Source of the DNA: Phycisphaerales bacterium
Lineage (GTDB): Bacteria > Planctomycetota > Phycisphaerae > Tepidisphaerales > Tepidisphaeraceae
Direction of reading: 5' to 3'
DNA length: 12,136 bases
Assembly (NCBI GenBank): GCA_028288775.1
Contig: JAQGHP010000524.1
Location: 1-12,136 of the forward strand
Under the pieces are notes generated by a model. That model did not search any database. It saw only the letters and a list, made by a program, of their open reading frames with translations, and was not told where the DNA came from. Shown here piece after piece: positions 1-4,719 of the stretch (its first letter is position 1; each line of letters opens with the position of its first letter). Made by a program: the position numbers and the translations under genes.

Positions 1-1
1 C

Positions 2-148
2 CGAGGTATGCGAGATTCGGATCGGCAGCATCTACTTTGGGACGCCCTCCGCGAAGAATACGGACCCGAGTCGGTGCGACGAGTGGGCACTCTTCTGGCC
101 TTTACCCCCGACGACTGGGACCTCGGCGCCGACTCCGGCGCTGATTAA
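2..148 (+). CDS. C-terminal end of an unrecognised protein (5' truncated)
   Basis: Frame 2 is open from the window edge to a TAA at 146-148 and gives 48 residues ending in TPDDWDLGADSGAD. The composition is protein-like: an amphipathic segment LLWDALREEYGPESVRRVG, then an acidic tail, whereas the other frames read as Arg/Pro-rich noise. The segment 'ALREEYGPESVRRVG' faintly recalls the last helix-strand of DinB/ImuB-type Y-family DNA polymerases, where a 'LD.L..RYG...I' pattern is common. That is a weak memory-based resemblance and no catalytic part is in the window, so no function is assigned. The gene is convergent with the minus-strand gene that ends at 234. Confidence 0.55.
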   Translation, partial: RGMRDSDRQHLLWDALREEYGPESVRRVGTLLAFTPDDWDLGADSGAD

Positions 149-172
149 GTGAATGGCTACCTCGTAAATGCT

Positions 173-199
173 CTCGTCGACGAGCTCCTCGCGCTCGTC
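173..199. terminator. Possible convergent terminator hairpin
   Basis: Between two converging genes lies a 7-bp perfect inverted repeat, gacgagc (179-185) and gctcgtc (193-199), with a 7-nt loop. It overlaps the 12-bp perfect palindrome ctcgtcgacgag (173-184). There is no T-run on either side, so an intrinsic-terminator role is only suggested by position. Confidence 0.25.
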
Positions 200-233
200 T
201 CGATGGTGCACCTGCTAATGGATAGGCTTTGGC

Positions 234-824
234 CTACGAAAGCTCATCCGCGGTGACACACGGGCCGAAGAGGGCGTTGAAGCCAGTTTTGGACGAGAGC
301 GCGGGGCGCGGAGCGTCTTCCACGGGGGGGACGGTCGCGGGGGCGGGTCCGGCGAGAATTTCGATTGCAATCGGCTCGGGCTCGGGTTCAACCACCACGG
401 CTGACAATTGCGGGATGCGGGCGAACGAGGCGTCTTCCGCGCGGGCGGGGAGGGCGGCCTCGGCGTCGACGCGGACGAGCAGGCCGCCGGGCTCGAAGAC
501 GCCGTGTCCATCGATCAGCATTCTGCGCCCGACGGAGCCGACCACCGGCGACGGGCCGGCCGCGGCCCAGGTGCAGGGAACTACCGCGCCCTCGGCGACG
601 AGCAGGCGGAAGCCATCGCCGCCGTCGGCTACGCGTTCGACCAGCCCGGCCACGCGCACGCGCTGGCGAATGACCGCCGGCTCGGGGGGTTCGGGCTCGA
701 TTTCCGCCTCGTCCTCGGGGGATTCCAGCGCGATAATTTCCACCATTTTCCCGACGAGCGGCTCGAGCTCGGGCATTTGCGGGACGGGTGCGTCCAAACG
801 CTTCCAGATCCGAACTGCGATCAT
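234..824 (-). CDS. Hypothetical acidic protein, 196 aa
   Basis: I do not recognise this protein. The start is well supported: the ATG at 824-822 follows GGAGGTGATCC on the minus strand, an extended match to the 16S anti-Shine-Dalgarno sequence at good spacing. The product starts MIAVRIWKRLDAPVPQMPELEPLVGKM. It has an acidic, proline-rich patch near residues 34-50 (SPEDEAEIEPEPPEP), a middle part rich in beta-type residues (RVRVAGLVERV, FRLLVAEGAVVPCTW, RRMLIDGHGVFEPGGLLVRVDAE), and a second Pro/Glu stretch near residue 145. No signal peptide or membrane segment is visible, so it is probably cytoplasmic. It lies downstream of, and on the same strand as, the ASCH gene, 218 bases away, so co-transcription is possible but unshown. 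The overlapping long frames on both strands are high-GC shadows. Confidence 0.7.
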   Translation of the reverse strand: MIAVRIWKRLDAPVPQMPELEPLVGKMVEIIALESPEDEAEIEPEPPEPAVIRQRVRVAGLVERVADGGDGFRLLVAEGAVVPCTWAAAGPSPVVGSVGRRMLIDGHGVFEPGGLLVRVDAEAALPARAEDASFARIPQLSAVVVEPEPEPIAIEILAGPAPATVPPVEDAPRPALSSKTGFNALFGPCVTADELS

Positions 825-835
825 GGATCACCTCC
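825..835 (-). promoter_or_regulatory. Extended Shine-Dalgarno site
   Basis: Read on the minus strand this is GGAGGTGATCC directly before the ATG at 824, complementary over its whole length to the canonical 16S rRNA 3' end. The GGAGG core sits 6 nt from the start codon. Most other genes here have much weaker sites, so this one stands out and fixes the start. Confidence 0.75.
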
Positions 836-871
836 GGCGGCGTCGAACCATTCGTGCCGCCAGAAACGATG

Positions 872-877
872 TATTAT
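872..877 (+). promoter_or_regulatory. Possible -10 box for the candidate structured RNA
   Basis: TATTAT at 872-877 matches 5 of 6 positions of the sigma-70 -10 consensus, and a start near 884 would precede the hairpin series that ends at the 1048-1074 terminator. No convincing -35 is seen (TTCGTG at 851-856 with 15-bp spacing is poor). The same bases read as GATAAT on the minus strand (878-873), so the box could instead serve the gene starting at 824. Confidence 0.3.
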
Positions 878-883
878 CCGCCG

Positions 884-1074
884 GGGGCCAAAACAACACC
901 GTTTGTAACGAACGGGCAAGACGCTCCGAATGCCCGGCCGGGGCAACCCCGGCAAGGCTGCGAATATCGGCGAAATCGGCATTCTTTAACGTTGAGTACT
1001 GCTCGAAGCGCTGCAAGAGCCCGCGCGGGTTTGAGCATTTGTTTAGCCGCCCCGCTTGCGGGGCGTTTTTCTTT
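884..1074 (+). ncRNA. Candidate structured small RNA ending in an intrinsic terminator
   Basis: The 218-base gap between two minus-strand genes holds a run of hairpins on the + strand. Hairpin 1: 899-904 with 910-915 (6 bp, one G-U). Hairpin 2: outer arm gaatgcc (928-934) with ggcattc (978-984), enclosing the stem 937-943 with 947-953 closed by a CAA loop. Hairpin 3: gctcgaa (1001-1007) with tttgagc (1030-1036), one G-U. The last is a strong terminator at 1048-1074. A -10-like TATTAT at 872 would give a transcript of about 190 nt. I tested it by eye against 6S RNA, tmRNA, RNase P RNA, SRP RNA and common riboswitch cores and recognise none. No good + strand coding frame explains the terminator. 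Pairings are visible in the sequence; transcription and function are inference. Confidence 0.4.
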
Positions 1075-1456
1075 TGCCTGGGCGAAACGCGCGCCGCTTG
1101 CGGGGTGGCTCAACGGTTAAGTCTGGACGTGTCTTGGCACCGCGTAACACAGGAGTCGGAAGACTGAAGCGCACGCGGAACCATTGCTTGCCATCCGTCG
1201 CGTGGTCGGGAAAGAGCTCGAAGAGCGCCGCGCGCAGAGCCGCGATCGTATCGAACCCGTCCGCCTGCGCGTCGATGTCGGACAGCCGATCCAACTCGAC
1301 CGGCTCCACCCCCTCGACGTTCAGCCACCCCAAGCCCAGGGCATACACGCGCTTCCCCGCACAAAGCTGCGGCCTGGCCCACCGCCTGATGGTCGTCTGC
1401 TTGCGGCCGGCGCGGATGGCGTCCTGCAAATGCTTTTTGAAGAAGAGTTGGGACAT
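1043..1456 (-). CDS. ASCH-domain (PUA-like fold) protein
   Basis: The 137-aa product begins MSQLFFKKHLQDAIRAGRKQ and carries the features of small bacterial ASCH proteins. These are 'GRKQTTIRRW' at residues 17-26, a 'L.AGKRVYALGLGWLNVEGVE' strand region at 31-51, 'LDRLSDIDAQADGFDT' at 55-70, a helix AALRAALFELFP, and a closing strand 'KQWFRVRF' at 90-97. ASCH domains resemble PUA RNA-binding folds and are proposed to bind RNA or modified nucleotides; no activity can be assigned from sequence. I chose the ATG at 1456 because the family start is close to it. A longer frame begins at TTG 1516 and adds 20 unconvincing residues. Residues beyond about 98 form a Lys/Arg/Pro-rich tail of 40 aa, atypical for the family, whose last codons are the antisense of the 1048-1074 terminator. 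No clear ribosome binding site is seen. Confidence 0.8.
   Translation of the reverse strand: MSQLFFKKHLQDAIRAGRKQTTIRRWARPQLCAGKRVYALGLGWLNVEGVEPVELDRLSDIDAQADGFDTIAALRAALFELFPDHATDGKQWFRVRFSLPTPVLRGAKTRPDLTVEPPRKRRAFRPGKRKTPRKRGG
1048..1074 (+). terminator. Intrinsic terminator
   Basis: A 7-bp perfect stem, cgccccg (1048-1054) and cggggcg (1059-1065), with a CTTG loop, is followed at once by TTTTTCTTTT (1066-1075). Stem, loop and T-tract are all on the + strand, although the annotated genes on both sides of it are on the minus strand. Confidence 0.75.
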
Positions 1457-1601
1457 GGGAGTTTGCCCATCCAAAGATGCAGCGTCGAGAGCTGAGAATG
1501 AATCGGCCGCCGGCAATTCCCAATCGCCTCAGGCATAATTTTATTGCTTTCCATACTACACCCACTTTGCCGTCGCGATCCATGAGAGATAAGGTTGGTG
1601 C

Positions 1602-1835
1602 ATGAGCAAAGCCGAAATTCTGGCCGAGCTGCCGACGCTCAATGCCGAGGAGCGGAAACATATTTTCGAGCGGCTGTGTGAACTCCAGGAAGAGGATCTT
1701 CTCCACGGGGTCGGTCCGACGCTGGAGGAAACGCGGATGCTGGATGCGGCACTCGCTGATTTTCGCCGCGACGGGGGGGTTGGATCGCCCTGGCGCGACG
1801 TCGTTGTGCGAATCCGCTCTTCGCGTGTTTCGTAA
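1602..1835 (+). CDS. Addiction-module antitoxin-like protein (TIGR02574 type), no toxin beside it
   Basis: The 77-aa product starts MSKAEILAELPTLNAEERKH. It shows the pattern of putative addiction-module component proteins: an N-terminal 'IL.ELP.L..EER..I.ERL.EL' helix (5-30), 'GPTLEETRMLDAALADFRRD' (38-57) and the typical 'GSPWRDVVVRIR' ending (61-72). Members are usually followed within a few bases by a RelE/ParE-like toxin gene and are thought to bind it. Here the ORF ends at 1835 and only 29 bases later a palindromic repeat begins; no toxin-like frame follows up to 2020. It may be an orphan, or a broken module. AAGG at 1591-1594 lies 7 nt before the ATG. The gene is divergent from the ASCH gene, with 145 bases between them. 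Confidence 0.72.
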   Translation: MSKAEILAELPTLNAEERKHIFERLCELQEEDLLHGVGPTLEETRMLDAALADFRRDGGVGSPWRDVVVRIRSSRVS

Positions 1836-1864
1836 GCGAAACGGCCGTACGCGATTCATACTTT

Positions 1865-1912
1865 GTGGTGCAGGCTTTTAGCCTGCGTTCGCAGCCTGAA
1901 AGGCTGCACCAC
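1865..1912. repeat. Dispersed double-hairpin palindrome
   Basis: GTGGTG (1865-1870) and CACCAC (1907-1912) enclose two separate perfect hairpins: caggct-ttt-agcctg (1871-1885) and cagcct-gaa-aggctg (1892-1906), joined by CGTTCG (1886-1891). The unit can also fold as one long imperfect stem. The design resembles REP/MITE-like elements, and related 'gtggtgcaggct' units are, from memory, common in planctomycete genomes. It lies between the orphan antitoxin and the secreted protein gene. Confidence 0.8.
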
Positions 1913-2020
1913 AAGCCTGTGTCCTCCGCTCGCATTTTTCCCGCCTGTAACCCTTCCCCCGGTTGTCGCGTACACTGTTTCAGATGCCACGGGACGCTGC
2001 CGTCCCAGGCGCCTGCGAAT

Positions 2021-3022
2021 ATGCGACTGCTTCCCTCACTATTGCTCGCCTTGCTGGGCTTTACGCCGTTATTGCGGGCGACCGCGCTCGACCCGAAACA
2101 GCTCCCGGCGGAGGCGTGCTGGTACATTCACGTGGACGTGGACGCGGCCAACGCATCCAGCGTCAGCAAGAGCATTCGCGACGCATGGCTCGCCCGGCCG
2201 GAAGGACGCGAAGCCATCGCCAAGGTCCGTGAGGTCATCGGGATCGACCCGATCCGTGACGTCCATGGAATCACCGTTTACGGCACCAGCTACGCCCCCG
2301 ACGCCGGCGTGGTCATCGTTCGCGGCAAGGTCGATCGGGCCAAGCTGCTGGCACTCATCAAGAACGCGCCGGACTACCGCGTCGAGACGGCTGGCGAACG
2401 CGAAATTTATCTTTGGACCGAAGCCCGCCAGGGCAACGAGCACGACGCAGACCATCCAGCCAGGACCTCGGCGGGGGCGTTCTTCGGCGATGACATGGTC
2501 GTGATCGGCCCGGGCCAAAAGCCCGTGAGCGCGGCCCTTGATGTGCTGGAGAGCAAGTCGCCGGGGCTGGGGAAGGATTCGCCGCTGGCGATCCCGGCGG
2601 CCGAGGGGAGCGTCATTCAGGCCGCCGCAGCCGGGTTGGCCGACGCGAAGAAACTGCCGCTCAATTCGCCCGTACTGCGGCAATGTGACTACGGCACGCT
2701 CGCGGTCGGCGAGTTGAACGGGAACGTCTTCCTGCACGGAAGAATCGTGACCAAGTCGGCAGACGTCGCTTCACAAATCCGCGCCCTGGCCGAAGGGGCG
2801 AAGGCGATGGCGGCGCTGCAGTCGAACGAAAATTTCGACGCCGGCCGATTACTCGCGCCGCTGAAAGTGGCCGCGGACGACAAGACGGTGAAGCTCGATT
2901 GGAGTTTCCCGGCGAAGGAAGTCGTGAAGTGGGTCGAAGCGGAAGAAGCCAAACGGCTGTCGCCCACGCCGGCTCCCACGGCCGTGCAGCCGGCAACTCC
3001 ACAGGGAGGGAAAGGCCAGTGA
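2021..3022 (+). CDS. Secreted protein of the sigma-factor locus, 333 aa
   Basis: I place the start at ATG 2021 because it opens a clear signal peptide, MRLLPSLLLALLGFTPLLRA, with cleavage likely around residues 20-22; the longer open frame upstream runs through the palindromic repeat and is not credible. The mature protein begins DPKQLPAEACWYIHVDVDAA, a strand also seen in many planctomycete secreted proteins and similar in pattern to the start of the large protein at 4720 (VPADAAAVFEIKDL). Alternating strands and helices follow (GITVYGTSYAPDAGVVIVRGKVD, EREIYLWTE, DDMVVIGPG). The C-terminus is Pro/Ala-rich (LSPTPAPTAVQPATPQGGKGQ), probably a flexible tail. No enzyme motif is visible; function unknown, likely in the envelope. 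Its TGA overlaps the GTG start of the next gene, a sign of translational coupling to the sigma factor. Confidence 0.78.
   Translation: MRLLPSLLLALLGFTPLLRATALDPKQLPAEACWYIHVDVDAANASSVSKSIRDAWLARPEGREAIAKVREVIGIDPIRDVHGITVYGTSYAPDAGVVIVRGKVDRAKLLALIKNAPDYRVETAGEREIYLWTEARQGNEHDADHPARTSAGAFFGDDMVVIGPGQKPVSAALDVLESKSPGLGKDSPLAIPAAEGSVIQAAAAGLADAKKLPLNSPVLRQCDYGTLAVGELNGNVFLHGRIVTKSADVASQIRALAEGAKAMAALQSNENFDAGRLLAPLKVAADDKTVKLDWSFPAKEVVKWVEAEEAKRLSPTPAPTAVQPATPQGGKGQ
3004..3010 (+). promoter_or_regulatory. Shine-Dalgarno site for the sigma factor
   Basis: GGGAGGG lies 8 nt upstream of the GTG at 3019, inside the end of the preceding gene. It supports the GTG start and the 4-base overlap (GTGA) rather than the later ATG at 3079. 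Confidence 0.65.
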
Positions 3023-3681
3023 GCCGCTCGTTCAACCTCCCGGCGCATGCGGCGACTTCGGAAGCCGCCGGGGCGTTCATGCGCGACGAGGAACTGGCGG
3101 GCAAGGCGCGCGACGGGTCCCGCGAGAGTTTTGACGAGCTGGCCCGACGGTTTCAAGTGCGGCTGTTGCGGTTCCTGCAGCGGCACGTGAGCGCGGCCGC
3201 GGACGCCGAGGATTTGTTGCAGGAAGCCTTCGTCCGCGCCTACCAGAACCTTAACCGCTACGACGCAAAGCGGCCGTTCGCCACGTGGCTGTTCACGATC
3301 GCGCATCGCATCGCGGTGAGCCACCATCGCCGCAACAAGTCGGCGGCGCACGCGCAGGAAGTCATCGCGGACCGGATGCGCGGCGCGGAATACGCAGAGC
3401 CCGGGCGGGAGATTGCAGACGCCGAGATCAAGCAGATTTTCTGGGAGACCGCCCGCCGGGTGCTCTCTCCCGAGCAATTCGACGCGACGTGGTTGTTTTA
3501 CGTCGAGGAGATGCCCGCCAAGCAGATCGCCGAGGTGATGGGGCGGTCGTGGGTGTCGGTAAAGACGATTCTCTTCCGCGCCCGCAAACGGCTCGCGCCG
3601 GGCTTGCAGTCGTTGGAAGAATCGGAGGAGCCCCAAGGGCGCAACGTGACGAACGCGAGAATGACTTTGGCAAGGGTGTAA
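3019..3681 (+). CDS. ECF-type RNA polymerase sigma-70 factor
   Basis: The 220-aa product has the two-domain layout of extracytoplasmic-function sigma factors. Region 2 spans about residues 36-106: RESFDELARRF, then DAEDLLQEAFVRAYQNL at 63-79 and 'RPFATWLFTIAHRIAVSHHRR' at 85-105, the core-binding and -10-recognition helices. Region 4 spans about 143-195: LSPEQFDATWLFYVEEMPAK, then QIAEVMGRSWVSVKTILFRARKRL, a helix-turn-helix for -35 recognition. The factor would direct RNA polymerase to a small regulon. The GTG start overlaps the upstream TGA, so the two genes are probably co-translated. The 20 N-terminal residues before MRDEELAG are extra compared with the core fold; ATG 3079 is the alternative start. 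The membrane protein at 3971 may be its anti-sigma partner. Confidence 0.93.
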   Translation: MSRSFNLPAHAATSEAAGAFMRDEELAGKARDGSRESFDELARRFQVRLLRFLQRHVSAAADAEDLLQEAFVRAYQNLNRYDAKRPFATWLFTIAHRIAVSHHRRNKSAAHAQEVIADRMRGAEYAEPGREIADAEIKQIFWETARRVLSPEQFDATWLFYVEEMPAKQIAEVMGRSWVSVKTILFRARKRLAPGLQSLEESEEPQGRNVTNARMTLARV

Positions 3682-3688
3682 TGAGGCC

Positions 3689-3762
3689 GTAGGGTGGGCG
3701 TACTCGCCCACCGTGTCCGCGCGAACGACGCAGGCGAAGGTGGGCGAGTACACCCACCCTAC
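3689..3762. repeat. Dispersed inverted repeat, copy 1
   Basis: A 24-base arm at 3689-3712 (gtagggtgggcgtactcgcc plus cacc) faces its reverse complement at 3739-3762 with one mismatch, around a 26-base loop. The same element occurs at 11696-11766 with an unrelated loop. It lies just after the sigma factor stop codon, where it could act as a transcript-end stem-loop. Confidence 0.88.
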
Positions 3763-3781
3763 ATGCGTGCGGAACGCTTTC

Positions 3782-3914
3782 TCCCTCTCCCTCGTACCCG
3801 GGGGAGAGGGCAGGGGTGAGGGGCCGGGCGTGAAGAGGCGCGATTTGGAAAAACGCGCGAGTCGACGTCCCGCCCCTCACCCTAACCCTCTCCCCCGAGT
3901 ACGAGGGAGAGGGG
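3782..3914. repeat. Long inverted repeat of CCCTCTCCCTC type
   Basis: Two 42-base arms, 3782-3823 and 3873-3914, are reverse complements with 5 mismatches and enclose 49 bases. The arms carry ccctctccctcgtac, gggggagaggg and ggtgagggg blocks. Elements of this sort are widely dispersed in high-GC bacterial genomes. When translated they yield artefactual 'PHPNPLPRVRGRG' peptides, which is why the open frame upstream of 3971 is not taken as coding. Confidence 0.85.
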
Positions 3915-3928
3915 ATCGGAAGGAGCCC

Positions 3929-3948
3929 GTAGGTGGGCGTACTCGCCC
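3929..3948 (+). repeat. Solo half of the GTAGGGTGGG element
   Basis: gtaggtgggcgtactcgccc at 3929-3948 matches one arm of the element at 3689 with a small deletion, but no partner arm follows. It stands 23 bases before the start codon of the membrane protein gene. Confidence 0.65.
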
Positions 3949-3970
3949 AATCGTCAGCACCGGAAGCATT

Positions 3971-4486
3971 ATGAACGATCTGAGCAGACAACTCGCCCAA
4001 CAGGCCCGGCGGGAAGCCGAACGGGCGACGCCGGCGTTTTCCGAGGCACTTCATGCCCGCATCATGCGGGCGGTGGACGCGGCGGATGCGCATGCGGCGG
4101 AAGCGGAAGGGGGGGCGCTTCCCCGCCGTCGCCCGGCGCTCGTCATTGGACTGCGGCATCCTTGGCGCGTGGCGCTGGCGGCGGCCGCGTGTGTCGCGCT
4201 GGCGCTGTCGCCGGTTGGCTTGCGGCTGCTGGGGCCGCAGGCTCCGAAAGTCGTCATCACTCCCACCCCGGTTCATCCCGCTCCGGTCGCGGTCATGCAG
4301 GCCGATCCGTTTGTGCTCAACCGCAAGGCCCGGCAGGTCAACGATCAGGTGAAGGACGTGGTCGAAACCGCCATGGCCGAGCAGCAATGGGCCGGGCTCG
4401 ATCAGGATGTGCGGGTCGCGACGCGCTACCTGGTGGATCAGGTGCCGTTCCGGGCGGCGTTCGAAAACGGCGGCCGCGAGCATTAA
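3971..4486 (+). CDS. Single-pass membrane protein, possible anti-sigma partner
   Basis: The 171-aa product starts MNDLSRQLAQQARREAERAT at ATG 3971, with GGAAG 4 nt upstream. The order is a cytoplasmic N-terminal part with FSEALHARIMRAV (23-35), a basic stretch PRRRP (51-55), one hydrophobic segment at about 66-88 (WRVALAAAACVALALSPVGL), a Pro-rich spacer ITPTPVHPAPVAV, and a C-terminal extracytoplasmic part of about 65 residues. A short cytoplasmic domain plus one membrane span directly downstream of an ECF sigma gene is the layout of an anti-sigma factor, but the zinc-binding HxxxCxxC motif of the ZAS domain is absent, so the role is inferred from context only. It is separated from the sigma gene by 289 bases of palindromic repeats. 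Confidence 0.72.
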   Translation: MNDLSRQLAQQARREAERATPAFSEALHARIMRAVDAADAHAAEAEGGALPRRRPALVIGLRHPWRVALAAAACVALALSPVGLRLLGPQAPKVVITPTPVHPAPVAVMQADPFVLNRKARQVNDQVKDVVETAMAEQQWAGLDQDVRVATRYLVDQVPFRAAFENGGREH

Positions 4487-4719
4487 CGGCGTATGAAGAC
4501 CCATTCCATAACCCGTTCGCGAATCTAATTGGCAGCGGGGCGCGTTGCGATTTCAATCCTGACGGAATAGCGTATTTCCCAGAAAACAACCCAAGGCAAC
4601 GACTTTTGAAAGGTTCCGGCGGTCGGTAGGTGTCGGTAGCATGTGGCCTTGCGTGTGAGGCAACGTCTGGAACGTTCTCTCGTGACACCCTCGAAACCGT
4701 TGAAACAGAAGGAGCAGGC
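4487..4719 (+). other. Leader region before the DUF3352-like gene
   Basis: This 233-base stretch holds no repeat of the types seen elsewhere and no convincing ORF. The frame of the next gene is open from 4630 but begins with low-quality sequence. TCTAAT at 4524-4529 resembles a -10 box, without a good -35. A long untranslated leader or an unseen promoter is possible. GAAGGAG at 4708-4714 is the ribosome binding site of the next gene, 5 nt before its ATG. Confidence 0.4.

Noticed and set aside
884..1074. 6S RNA, SRP RNA, RNase P RNA, tmRNA or a tRNA
   Set aside because: Length would suit 6S RNA, but none of the diagnostic sequence cores of these families is present and the ends do not pair into a 6S-like closing stem.
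1110..1859. 249-codon minus-strand frame spanning the ASCH and antitoxin genes
   Set aside because: It overlaps two recognisable genes in other frames, crosses their divergent promoter region and has shadow-like composition.
3079..3081. ATG as the sigma factor start
   Set aside because: The GTG at 3019 has GGGAGGG at 8 nt and a 4-base overlap with the upstream gene. The ATG remains possible but has weaker support.
3713..3970. In-frame upstream extension of the membrane protein gene
   Set aside because: The extension is translated from the dispersed palindromic repeats (PHPNPLPRVRGRG type artefact). ATG 3971 with a nearby GGAAG is a better start.
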